Shown here: one piece after another, positions 1-10,480 of the stretch
How positions within the stretch are numbered: position 1 is the first letter of the stretch
How the letters are laid out: the number at the start of each line of letters is the position of its first letter
Notes under the pieces: generated by a model
Told to the model about the DNA's origin: nothing
Databases searched by the model: none
What the model saw: only the letters and a program-made list of their open reading frames with translations
Made by a program: the position numbers and the translations under genes
Assembly (NCBI GenBank): GCA_022813625.1
Contig: JAKLMB010000005.1
Coordinates: 1,550,001 to 1,614,000, forward strand
Source of the DNA: Aaosphaeria pasadenensis
Taxonomy: Eukaryota; Ascomycota; Dothideomycetes; Pleosporales
DNA: 64,000 nucleotides
Direction of reading: 5' to 3'

Positions 1-1409
1 GGCTTCACAACGGGCTGCTCCTCTAAGGTGCGAGGCCGTTCCATTTCGAGTCGAACCTTCTCGACGATCGATGTGATGCCACCGAGTGACTCAATATCTT
101 CTTGAAGTTCTTTGTGCCGTAATCGCACCCAGTGCAAGAGCTGCAGGATTGTTGATCTCCATGGAAATGCGGCGCTGAGATATTCCTGATTAACAAGCTC
201 TCCGCGTTCGAGTGATTGAGTATCAGTGGGGAAATATTGTCGTATCTTTTTCATTTGAGTAAGAACAAGGTCCTTATACTCTTGTGGAAGCCCACTGCCT
301 TCTTCCGACAGACCAGCCATGTCCCAGCCACGGATGAGTAGGCCTTGCCCACCCTCTAATGCCAAGAATACCTCGTTAAGCTCCTCATCCGGGTTGAATT
401 TAGAGTTTCGTGATGCCCTTTCCATGACCAATATTGCCAGTTGTGTTCGTAGTTCCAAGCCCAATGTAAATGTTTCCTTGGCCAAGCCACTTTCTCCATG
501 GTTCTTATCGCCGTTCCAGGGTGCGCTAGTCAAGGATTTCATGAATAACGAAGGAAAAAGATACTTGTCGAGTGGACGAAGATCCTCCCATATCCTTTCT
601 TGGGATCTGTCGGTTCCAATCATCTGCTTAGCAAAGATGGCAAGATTGGCAAGGTAGAGAACGATATCGATCCCGGGTTCGACAGATTCAGGCTGACGAT
701 CAGGACCCACGATTGCCCGCTCAACAGCGCGCACATTGATGTAGCGCGTTGTCCCATCCTGCCGTTCCTCTGCGCAGTATCTACTCAGACGGAGTTCCAG
801 GTCCGCATCGAAATCCCGATAGTCCTGAGTAAAATCGGAATCAGGCTTTTGCATCTCCTGTATGTTGTGGTCGTCTTCTTCAATGCGCCCGTCCTTAGGC
901 GCTAAGTGGTACAGAAATGTTGTCGAAACGGCATATAAGTTCGGGAGGTGGCGTACTATAAAGCGCGGTTCTAGCATTTCGGCTTCGGTGACGGACATTG
1001 AGGTGATTGCGGTTGTGCCAGACATCTGTGAAAGACCACCAGGAGAGCGATGAAGTTCCAAAACATCGATTTGAGGGCGCGGAGGCGTCTGCAAAGTGCG
1101 GTCAAGCACAATGGGCGTCTCCACTTCCTCAACAATTGTGAGCTCCGAGACCTGCTCCTTCCGTCCCTTCTTTTTCGTTGTACGCGTCGATTGATCATCT
1201 AGACCACTGTCGCTAGCAACGCTGGCCTGTCGGGCACTGCGGCGCGTAGGTTTGGCTGCTGGAACTGCTGATTCGATTTCACGACTGGCGCTCCGGGTAG
1301 TTCTTTTGCGCGACGGACGCGCTGATTGTTGGGATGGAGCGACATCTTGCACCTGCGGAGTTGGGGTAATGCGACGACTCGAAGAGCGCACACCTCTCCT
1401 CTCAGCCAT
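1..1409 (-). CDS. N-terminal part of a probable TRF/Tbf1-like telomere-binding protein (runs off window)
   Basis: An open frame runs from the ATG at 1407-1409 to the left edge without a stop or an intron, about 469 codons, so the C-terminus is outside. The first 75 residues are rich in Arg, Ser and Lys (nuclear-type, disordered). From about residue 140 the chain is helical, with a hydrophobic pattern (FIVRHLPNLYAVSTTFLYHL, later DIVLYLANLAIFAKQMI and DLRPLDKYLFPS). This recalls the dimerisation (TRFH) domain of fungal TRF/Tbf1 proteins, which normally end in a Myb/telobox domain that would lie beyond the edge. That assignment is from memory of the family and is not secure; a general nuclear scaffold protein is the alternative. 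Frame continuity was checked codon by codon. Confidence 0.55.
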   Translation of the reverse strand, partial: MAERRGVRSSSRRITPTPQVQDVAPSQQSARPSRKRTTRSASREIESAVPAAKPTRRSARQASVASDSGLDDQSTRTTKKKGRKEQVSELTIVEEVETPIVLDRTLQTPPRPQIDVLELHRSPGGLSQMSGTTAITSMSVTEAEMLEPRFIVRHLPNLYAVSTTFLYHLAPKDGRIEEDDHNIQEMQKPDSDFTQDYRDFDADLELRLSRYCAEERQDGTTRYINVRAVERAIVGPDRQPESVEPGIDIVLYLANLAIFAKQMIGTDRSQERIWEDLRPLDKYLFPSLFMKSLTSAPWNGDKNHGESGLAKETFTLGLELRTQLAILVMERASRNSKFNPDEELNEVFLALEGGQGLLIRGWDMAGLSEEGSGLPQEYKDLVLTQMKKIRQYFPTDTQSLERGELVNQEYLSAAFPWRSTILQLLHWVRLRHKELQEDIESLGGITSIVEKVRLEMERPRTLEEQPVVK

Positions 1410-2567
1410 TGTTGATCAAATCAGTGTTGCGCATAGGGTTGACTGTAATGACGAGTAAATAGAGAGTGCGGAGCATGAAAACGCGAGGGGTGTACTTGTG
1501 ATGGGTGCCCAGACGTCAAGATCATCAAAACATACAGTTAGTGGACCAAAACATGGGGACAGCATCCGGCATTCCGCCATTCGGCAGTCCCATACGAATA
1601 CGGTAGGGGTCGAGGAACATGAAAATAAGACACACGGACCTATGCATCAACCTCATCAACAATCAACCCTTAGACAACAAAAGCAGCCTATTAACTAGTC
1701 TAAGATTATATTTACTGTCTTCTGTTATACCTGCGAAACCTAGAAACTGCTTAAATAACAAGTTTATTTGATGATGTTGTAATGGTGGGTGGCCGCGCTT
1801 TATTTACATGTATTTCGGACGATAATATTGTACCAGCGTGCAGCCTTAGGCACGACTCTACAATAGGAATAGTTCGGGCTAGGCTGTGGAATTGTCACGT
1901 GATGTTCTCGATTTAGAAACATGGGTCGCAGGGCGGGCAGGGGGCATCGGCGTTCAGGGACGGATTCACATTCGAGCATCTCCAAGTGTCACATTGCCCT
2001 GGATCGTGTCGCAAATTGTCCATGGCTACAGTGTTACAATTCTCCTCTTCTTTTTAATGAACCTTGAAATCTTTGTTCAGCGTGGAACTATCCCATCATA
2101 GTCGCACGTGCAAGGGTTTTTTTGGGAGTCCCAGATTGGACACTCCTCGATATTTACTTATTCTCTCCTCCTCAACCACTACCGTGCTCCATAATCCGCC
2201 TTCTCCACTTCCTCGAACCCCTTTCTCGCCCCGCCAGTGACATCGCCCATTGAAACGTTCTACCTAGATATTACGAGCTGTAGTGTTGGTTTTGATTCGT
2301 GCCCCTTGCGCGTATCCTCGTATCAGCCACTCGTCCTTTCGCCTTACTGTGTACAATCCAGCTCTGTACTACCACCATCTCTCTGCCACCTCCGTGCAAT
2401 TTTGCGACGCAGCCTGTAGGCCTGTCGAAACTTCTTGTCGGATTCTTTGTCTTCTCCTCGACGTTATTTCTTTCCTTTCTCCATCACATTCTTTACCTTC
2501 CTTCAACTATTCTATCTCGACTACTACCTACTACCGATCCCTCCCCTGTCCACATTTCGCCATCACC
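1410..2567. other. divergent intergenic region
   Basis: Shared 5' region of the TRF-like gene (minus) and the GDT1-like gene (plus). It holds CACGTG-type cores near 1896 and 2104 and a long pyrimidine-rich leader from about 2150 to 2565 just before the GDT1 start. No coding sequence I would support. Confidence 0.5.
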
Positions 2568-4250
2568 ATGAGGCTACGACACTCCCGAGGACCCGCGCTC
2601 CTCCTCCTCCTTCCTACACTCCAGGTTCTCGCTGCCTCGATCGCGAAAGACCTCGATATCGACGATAAACAGATTGCCCGTGGGCGCCCGGCCATACCAG
2701 CATACCCAGACCTCACAGCCCTGCCTTCCCCATCCCCGGCCCCCGCTTCGAAAGGAACAAAAGACGCTCCTGTAGATGGGTTCGATGGCAAGCCCCACGA
2801 AGGACCTTACGTCGAAGACAAACCCACTACTCCGAAGAACACGCCTGCCGCGATTGAAGAATTGCGTCCGGGGGCCACTCGGATCAACACTCCCACGAAG
2901 GAGCTGACGAAAGAAGAGTGGGCTACTCTCGGGGAGGAGGACGATGGGGTCATGAACGATCCAGACAGGAAATCACCTACGGGAAATACTGGAACAGAGG
3001 GCGGTGTGTCCGCCAAAGAGAAAGATCGAAAAGAACAGGAAGACAGGACAGGCTCGAAAGTGGAGAAAATCCCAGAATCGCCGAAGGAGGCTCCCGCGTT
3101 ACCACACAGCGACCAGCAACAGCAATTCTTGGATGAACTCAACCTTCCCACGCAGACCCGGGTTCTCGGTGCCCAAGGACTAGAGGTACGTCGATACATT
3201 CGTTGTTATCCACTTTGCTAACAATACCAGAAACCTACTGATCTTCCCGAATCCCCCCACGATGACATTCCCAACCCATTGCCCCCATCCGTCCCTAAAG
3301 TCGATGGGCTCGATACCGAGTCTCCGAAGCACAGTACCGCATACGATGATTCTTCCGATAATGAGGATCCGGAGGGCATCATTCGACCGTTCCACTCATT
3401 CGTTCTCTCATTCACCATGATCATCTTCTCAGAGATTGGAGACAAGACATTCTTGGTCGCTGCATTGATGGCCATGCGTCACCCTCGACTGGTTGTTTTC
3501 ACTGCCGCTTTCGCTGCGCTCATCGCCATGACAGTTCTTTCTGCCGTGCTCGGACACGCCCTTCCCGCGCTCATTCCTGAACGCCTTACACATTTCGCAG
3601 CCGCCGTCCTTTTCCTAGTATTTGGTGCTAAATTGATGCGTGAAGGATTAGCCATGAGCCCCGGCGAAGGTGTGGGCGAGGAGATGAGAGAGGTAGAGAT
3701 GGAATTGGAAGAGAAGGAGCAACTTGCCCGCGCAAATGGACGACGAAAATCCTCCATCTCTCCATATGCCCTTGAATCCGGCCGTGCCCGACGGTCAAGG
3801 TCGAATTCCCGTCTCCCTGCTCCAGCACGTAGCCCCTCATCTTCACCTGCACGATCCCCATCGCCACATGGCTCATCGGTCGCAAAGGCTATGAGTGGTC
3901 TCAACAATCTTTTCTCTCTTCTTCTTAGCCCGGCTTGGGTGCAAACATTCATTATGACTTTCCTTGGAGAGTGGGGAGATCGCAGCCAAATTGCTACTAT
4001 TGCGATGGCAGCTGGATCTGATTATTGGTGGGTCACCGGAGGTGCTGTCATTGGCCATGGTTGCTGCACTGCTCTTGCTGTTATCGGCGGGCGTGCCATT
4101 GCTGGCAAAGTTAGCATGCGTGTTGGTAAGTCTCAGTACATTCAAACTAATTAAACAACTGCTAACATGATATTAGTCACACTGGGAGGCGCTTTTGCAT
4201 TCCTGGCATTTGGCATTATCTACCTTTTCGAAGCCGCATACCACGAATAG
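2568..4250 (+). CDS. GDT1: Gdt1/TMEM165-family Golgi Mn2+/Ca2+ transporter (UPF0016)
   Basis: Three exons: 2568-3185, 3231-4125 and 4177-4250, 528 aa. Introns of 45 and 51 nt both hold a GCTAAC branch point. The UPF0016 hallmark is present twice: EIGDK at residues 274-278 and EWGDR at 453-457, each at the head of a three-helix repeat, with a Ser/Arg-rich cytosolic loop between. The family exchanges Mn2+ or Ca2+ for H+ in the Golgi and supports glycosylation. The start at 2568 gives a clean signal peptide (basic start, then a Leu run); an upstream in-frame TTG exists but lies in the pyrimidine-rich leader. Unusual is a signal peptide plus roughly 220 acidic, Pro- and Glu-rich residues before the first repeat, whereas yeast Gdt1 is only about 280 aa in all. 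Its neighbours are also metal transporters. Confidence 0.9.
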
Positions 4251-4846
4251 ATGGTACCTTTATCGAGATATCAATTCCTCAAGACATACCTGCCAACACT
4301 ATATTACATACTCGGTTGCCATCGATCTTCCGAATATCTATCCCCGCTACAACCACATTTTTCTTCGATGCTGTAATATTAATCTGTCACCTCACAAGCA
4401 TACACAAACACACGCTCTCTCTATCTCTTATTGGAATCACACATGGTACGAAACGGCTGTCAAAACGGGGAAATCTGTCTGGTGTTCTTGGGTGTTTTCT
4501 GTCCACCTCCTGGTTGCACAATGGACATGCATCGAAATCGTCTTTTTTGTAGTCTTTAGGAACAATAATAACCAGTTGCTCCTTCCATGCGTACTACAGT
4601 TTGTCTTTGTGAGAGGAAAGCGATGGCAAGGCTGTAGTAAGTATAGGTTGCCATACACAACACCAATTGCTATCTTAAAGCTGTACACATGACTCCCACT
4701 TCTATCATTTACAAGCCATGGCCTCCGAGGCAGGGCCAGACGAGTAAGAATTTGCTAACACAAAATATAGGCTACTTGATCCAAGAGCACTCATGTACCT
4801 CTATTCTTTTGTGGAAGACGCCACCAGATGCCACCCCATGAATGTC
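4251..4846. other. 3' flank of GDT1
   Basis: Downstream region between GDT1 and the ATPase remnant. Only short out-of-context frames are visible. Nothing recognised. Confidence 0.4.
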
Positions 4847-5230
4847 TCAGATTCTTGCCCATTTGAGTAGCACTCCAATGGCAACTACCGGCAGCACATT
4901 AACGAGTTCACCTAACCCAGCAAACTCCGGTGGGATTCTCGCGTAAATGAAAGCCCCTGCTGCAAGCAAGATAGCAAAGACGTTGTACACAAAGCTCCAG
5001 CCAAAGGTAAACGCAATGCGATTAATCGGTATCCGACTGACAGCGATAGCGATCAAGATGCCAGCCAGGCTCGGGCGCATAAGAACGACGTCTGTCGCCA
5101 ATTTGGCGACATCGGTTCCCTCAGTCATGTGGACGCCGATAGAGGCCTATGCCAACGCGACTGCATCATTTGTCCCATCTCCGCAGAACATGACGATAGG
5201 TTTTTTATGTGGACGACCATGAAGTCGTCA
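4847..5230 (-). pseudogene. remnant of a P1B-type (Cu+) transporting ATPase, C-terminal end only
   Basis: Read on the minus strand, this stretch encodes the last part of a heavy-metal P-type ATPase: the hinge motif MFCGDGTNDAVALA, then the GTDVAKLATDVVLMRPSL segment and the final two membrane helices, ending in LLKWARI and a natural stop at 4847. The frame is broken by TAG at 5147-5149, exactly where the family usually has Gln after VALA, and by TGA at 5228-5230. Upstream of that no ATPase sequence can be followed: the phosphorylation motif DKTGT, the metal-binding domains and helices 1-6 are all missing. The Gln-to-stop change is C to T in a CpA context, as repeat-induced point mutation would give, but one site proves nothing. 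The piece sits directly downstream of the NRAMP gene. It is a dead fragment, not a small gene. Confidence 0.8.
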
Positions 5231-5359
5231 CCAAGCCGCAAAACCGCAGAAACATCTTTTAGTTCAAGCTTCTACGTACTTTTTCCCGCACACTTCAGAT
5301 CATCTTTGGAATTATTCTCGTACAACATATCCGACATTAAGAACTTTTCACGCGTGCGA

Positions 5360-7288
5360 TTAAGCAACACCCAGACCGACGAGCACTAAGAGCGCTACAT
5401 TCATAACCACAATGACACCCCAAATCAGGAGTGCAAAAATCGTCATAATCCAGCCATTCTTCATCTGAACGTGTCTTTCCCCCTCATCTTCCGTCCCGAC
5501 CAGCCCATTCTCGTCGAGGATGTCCACTTTCATGTACTTCTTACGGCAGGTAAACCAGATCAAGGGAGCGCTGACAACGGGTAGAATGACGCTCAGCGCC
5601 ACTTGAGAACCCTGAAGCGCTTTACCAAGCCCTTCGCGGCCCACCGAGCCGGCAATGATGATGCTGGGCGTGATGCTAATTGAACGGGTGATGAGCCGAC
5701 GGAGCCATGGCTTGAGTGACCAGTTAAGCTGGCCTTCAGAGACCATCTGACCAGAGATTGTGCATACAATACCCGCCGAAGTACCTGACAGTAACAAGGC
5801 CAATGCGAACAAGGTACCAGCAACGGGCGCAATGGACCGAGAGAGGAGGCTGTGAATCGAGAAGAGGTCCGCGTTATCGGCCTGGGGGAGGCCATAGAGG
5901 GATGCACCAGCAACAATCAGGATGGAGCTATTAACGAAAAGAGCAAAAGTGAAGAGCGTGAATGCTAGTTCGACAATGCTGTACAACATGCATGATTGAA
6001 TGCTGGCCAAAGAGGGTTTGTACTTGATTCGGTCGTCAAGAGAGTCCGTCTCAAGTGTCCTTGCTGTGTTGTTGATCATATCGAATTCGCGTAGGCGCGG
6101 CTGGACAATGCCGCTTCCCAGGTAAAGACTATGGGGCATGACAGTAGCTCCAAGGATACCACAAGATTGGTACAAACTTATGGCTGTTAGCAGAGAGATG
6201 ATAAGGCTGGTCAAGGCTCACCTACGCTTGTGACTTTACTAATGTAGAAGAGGGTAAGTATCCGCGGAAAACATCTCCAACAGGTGCTTTAATCTTGCTG
6301 AGCTCAAAGCAGAAACAAATGACGACGCCGATGACTAGGAGCATTACGAAGATCTCAAACGTTCTCAGAGCACGCATTGTGCCAGAAGGACGGTAGAAAA
6401 TTAGAATGACGAGCACATCAACAATGGATATAGCGCAGCCCGCAACGAGAGGGACATTAAGGAGTAGATTAAGAGCAATGGCAGTGCCAATAACCTATTA
6501 CAATTAGATAAGATGAAGCCTATAGAGAAACTTAGAGCATACCTCTGCAATATCAGTTGCAATTATTGCGGACTCTGCAAAGGCATAGAGGACATAGTTA
6601 AGCCATGGCGGGAGATTTGCTTTGCAATTCTCAGCGAGGTTCATTCCCGTCACAGAACCTAACTTGATGCACAAGGATTGGAGGAATATAGCGAAAATGT
6701 TCGACATTAACACGATAAACAGAAGTTTGAACCTAAAAGAAGCACCGGCAGCAACATCGGTCGCGTAATTTCCTGGAGCCATGGATTAGTAGTTGCCTTT
6801 GGGTAAATTGAGACATGAATGGTCCGCGTGAGACATTGCCTACCAGGATCGATATACGCAACGGCAACCATGAAACCAGGTCCGATGAATTTCGTATATT
6901 TGACTACCATGTTCGAAGCTCTTCTAGTGAGCTCACGCAGCGAGGTACGCCAGGTGCCAATCACGCTGTCAGAATTCCTATCTAGGTTGCCACGTGCGTC
7001 ACCATTGATGGTTCCCGAACGTTTGCCTTTACCAATGACATCGTTGCCCTGGCCATCGAACGCCTTCGACTTAACTGTACTGTCTATTCCGTCAATCGTA
7101 TGGAGTTCGGTCGGTTCTATACTAGATGCGATTGCATCCGCAGGGCCTATTTTATGGTGTCTTTGCAATTTAGCAGCTTGACTGTGGTTAAGGCCAGCCC
7201 TGGTCGTTGCGTCAGCAATGAGGGTAGTATTTGGGCTCTGATTCCAGCCCTCTGCATCAGAAGGATCGGCACGCGAGGGACAATTCAT
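5360..7288 (-). CDS. NRAMP-family divalent metal (Mn/Fe) transporter, Smf1/Smf2-like
   Basis: Four exons on the minus strand: 6844-7288, 6543-6772, 6226-6494 and 5360-6176, 586 aa. Introns are 71, 48 and 49 nt. The first splice rebuilds the metal-binding DPGNYATD motif of TM1 (about residues 147-154). The last splice is best placed at an AAG acceptor after 6177, because only that gives the conserved ALYQSCGILGATVMPHS with the TM6 MPH signature. About 11 membrane helices follow an N-terminal hydrophilic tail of roughly 130 residues. NRAMP proteins import Mn2+ or Fe2+ with protons at the plasma membrane or endosomes. The start at 7288 (MNCPSR) suits the family; an in-frame ATG at 7375 would add 29 residues. 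It neighbours GDT1, a second Mn-handling transporter, and a Cu-ATPase remnant. Confidence 0.92.
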
Positions 7289-8230
7289 CACGAAAAGAAG
7301 AGAATGAAGTGATATTGAGTACGAAAATGTTTGAGGAAATAGTTTGGTTTGCCGGCAACGTCGAAGCATGGACACCGTTGTTCTACTAGTGACATATCAT
7401 TTTCCATCAATTGGCCAATTGAACCGGATCCCGACCTTCCCGAACTGCACAATTTCTAGCTACCACCATCAATTACTTCGTACCCATGGGCAACTACTAC
7501 TCGAACCTTTTACAGATGGTTTTGACAGATGAGCATTCCGCTTTAAGACTATCACCTGACATCCGCTTAGTCGTATAGTATAAATTTAATGAGTATTAGC
7601 TCCTATAATATTTCTCCAACATAGGAGGTCCAATACTCCTTCCTGATAGAGTAATGCATATTCAAGAGCACATCTGCTACAAGATCAAAGTCAAATACAG
7701 AAGCTTTTCTTACATGTTACTTCAGGATCCGGACCTACGTCCCTTACTTTATCAAATGTATAGTGGTTCAATAATCATTCACCAAAATAGCAGAATTAAA
7801 ATTCAAAAGTTTTGAATTATCAACCAGCGGAGGGGTTCTATCATCTGTTGCGCACTTAAAGCCACTTCAAGAACACGAATTGCTTCCCAGCATAACACGG
7901 TTTACCTCTGAAGTACAGATTAAGAATATAGATACCATGAATGGTCTTTGGCGATGAAGATTCAGATGCTGTTCAATCAATTGGAAAAAGATTTACATTT
8001 TTAAACGTGCAAAGAGACTGATTATTTTGCTGTTAAACTGATACATGGTCTCACTATCATTCATTCAGGTGGGGTCATTCATCTAGGCGGGCTTGTTGGT
8101 TAGAGGTTTTGTCACTGCAATTTCAGCAACTATTGGGCTTGTTCCCAGGGACAAGAAATCAACTATGAGAAGCAACAACTATAATAAGTTCTCAACAATT
8201 ATCCTGCTTCTGAATGAAAGCTTATTCTTT
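7289..8230. other. A+T-rich intergenic region upstream of the NRAMP gene
   Basis: About 940 bp holding the NRAMP promoter on one side and the 3' flank of the YbjQ gene on the other. A+T-rich with no convincing coding frame. Confidence 0.4.
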
Positions 8231-8659
8231 TCACTCTTTCAGGGCAAGCACTGCGGTTCCATAGATACTGATATACACAGAACCAAGCATCTCGGATTCA
8301 CCAAAACTGACGCCAACAATTGCAATTCCGCCTTGGCTAACACAGTCCTTGCACATCCTTTCAACAGCTTGATGGCGTGCGTTGTAAACTGCATGCGTTA
8401 AAGCCTTCGCACTGCTTCCATTTCCACCGGACTTGGGCGATGCTTTGATATCTTTGAGGACCATCGTGAAGCTGCCGTAAACGACGCCGATAGTTTTGGA
8501 AATATTGTATCCCGCCAGATTGTCCGTATTAGAAGTCAAAATTGAGCTTGTCGTGCAATGAGGCTCTGTGTCGGGGGACCGGTTTGAAGGAGCCCCAGGT
8601 AGACTATTTGGGTCGCCTTCTGGATGCATCACTTGTCTTATGTCGCGGTTTGTGAACAT
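8231..8659 (-). CDS. YbjQ/UPF0145-family protein
   Basis: Single-exon gene of 142 aa. Residues 48-142 follow the YbjQ (UPF0145, Pfam 'putative heavy-metal-binding') pattern: a YNISKTIGVVYG start, a variable middle, ALTHAVYNARHQAVERM (the family's helix of the type AR.EAL..M), then GGIAIVGVSFGESEM and the closing SIYGTAVLAL. The bacterial proteins are about 105 aa and form pentameric rings; their biochemical role is not established. The first 47 residues are a polar, Pro- and Ser-rich extension with no signal peptide. The family is mostly bacterial and archaeal but is scattered in fungi, so old transfer is possible. The gene lies alone in an A+T-rich stretch next to metal transporters. The ATG at 8657-8659 is the only reasonable start. 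Confidence 0.8.
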   Translation of the reverse strand: MFTNRDIRQVMHPEGDPNSLPGAPSNRSPDTEPHCTTSSILTSNTDNLAGYNISKTIGVVYGSFTMVLKDIKASPKSGGNGSSAKALTHAVYNARHQAVERMCKDCVSQGGIAIVGVSFGESEMLGSVYISIYGTAVLALKE

Positions 8660-10480
8660 GGTAGTATATGGAATAAATATGGCTCTCTGGAGTGATACTA
8701 GAAGGTATAAAGAATGTGTTGTATCCGTGATTGAAATATGATCACTAGAAATGTCGGGATTTGAAGACAGAGTGTTCAGGTACTTCTGAAGTATTGATGC
8801 AGGACGTAAACAGCGAGCGTAAAGTCCTTGTTACAACATGATCTAAAGGCTAGACTGCAATAGTTATCTTTTACTGTATTAGGGATATGTAAAATAAGGA
8901 AAGAAACAGTCTAAAAAGCTGTGCTTTCGATTTCTTTATCACATTTTGCCTGTTTTCATCCTGGAAGCCTTTTCTACATTAGATAACTTTAGTTTTAGCA
9001 GATTAGTTCTACATTTTTTAATGCATTATTTACTTAACTGTTCTACATGCCCTTAAATTAGTCTTCGTTCTACAGGGCTAAGAACTGTTTCTATGTGTAG
9101 GTTCTCCGTCAAATGAAGATATCCGTCCTGTTCCACGGCGTTGGGTGGCCTTTAACATCAACGTTGGTGTGGTGGGCTCGACTTTCTGAGCTTCTAGAGT
9201 TGGTAAGGTCAGTCATGATTGCCTTACCGGCCGGTGGAGGTCTTCTTTTTCTATCAAATTGCAATCATATGGATTTTCATCTTGATACAGGAAAAGCGCC
9301 GGATCGATTCTGTTTTGAATATCTAGAAAGAGGTATTCGAGGAGGCACATAGACCAGCCAGAAGGGGAGGTTTGAGAGCACCATCATCGACGAACTTCAC
9401 GCAATCTCTGTCCATTACAGGAAAGAATGTCGAACACAGCGAGGCCCAGTCGACCATGGAGAATCCAAATCGCCCATTTTAAAGCTCATCATTCAGTCCG
9501 CACAATCACTCAAAACACCGATCAATTACTTCAGTCAGTCGATGCAAGGTTTGGCTGACAATCGGAATCCCTAGTCCACCAAATCCATCCGACTATGGAA
9601 ATAACTCAATTCAAACTTATTTTGAATGAATTCAAGCCTCAATATTATTATCGAACGGTTTATGTAGGAATGTGCTCTATGAGTAAAATCATGCACGTCT
9701 AGGAAGATGATATTCGGCATTATAGATTACAAGGTAGAGTAGCATATCTCATCAGAGATGAGAGACTGACGAACTTGATCAGGTGAGGTAACAAACAATT
9801 GGTAGAATCTTTCAATAAACGAGCGAATTTCAACGCGTGAGATAAGTGAATTCCTTGCTGCTACGCGTTCTACAGCTTAGGTTTGTTGTTACGTTATCGG
9901 TGGAGCAGTCAAACGCATCTCTCTGAAGCGTCAAGGAATCCACCCTGGCACGCCTGGTAGAAGTGCCGTATACCCACCACAGTCGACATTCGCTCTTCAG
10001 CACGCACTTCCACCATCGAACTCTACCATGGAAGATCTCGATCCGTACATATCTTAATCCACGATCGAAGTGCCTGCAATGCTTTTCAGAACATAATATG
10101 ACGTCAGATTCAGATAAAAACGTACGGCATGAATCGATGCTGTCATGCCTGTGAAAGTGGGAGACTCTCGATGAACAGGGACAGGGAGTGATGGGTCCGT
10201 GCGCTTTTCGCCGCCTCGGTATTATTGGCCGCGTGGAAAGTCATCGTCTTCACTTCACCATCTATTCACCCCATTCACCCAGAAGATATGCTAGCTATTG
10301 TACGACCGAAAGCTGAGGCGATCAATAGTATTGTTCACCACAACCTGCCGACCTTCTAAATGCGAACTGCGCACCTTTTCTCCACCCACCTCGTCCCCTC
10401 GACTTAGAAAACCTCACCGCTTGCTACGGCCTTCTGACGATTCTTCGACTGTCGCAAAAGAGACAACCCTACCACCCGCG
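8660..10480. other. gene-poor A+T-rich stretch upstream of the cyclin gene
   Basis: About 1.8 kb. From 8880 to 9100 it is strongly A+T-rich with scattered repeats of TTCTACA. The last 300 bp before 10481 are the cyclin promoter and leader. Short frames (for example 9113-9352) have no family features. I see no transposon termini or tandem array. Confidence 0.4.

Noticed and set aside
2283..2567. In-frame upstream extension of the GDT1-like gene
   Set aside because: It is a pyrimidine-rich leader and would bury the clear signal peptide that begins at 2568.
4847..5128. Treating the ATPase fragment as a real 93-residue gene
   Set aside because: It starts in the middle of the conserved hinge domain directly after an in-frame stop and lacks all catalytic parts.
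7289..7375. Longer NRAMP start at 7375
   Set aside because: Possible, but the extra 29 residues are unlike family N-termini; 7288 preferred.
9113..9352. 79-codon plus-strand frame in the A+T-rich stretch
   Set aside because: No recognisable features and poor context.
10298..10480. Earlier in-frame ATG for the cyclin gene
   Set aside because: The added residues are basic and unlike the family; 10481 is a better start.
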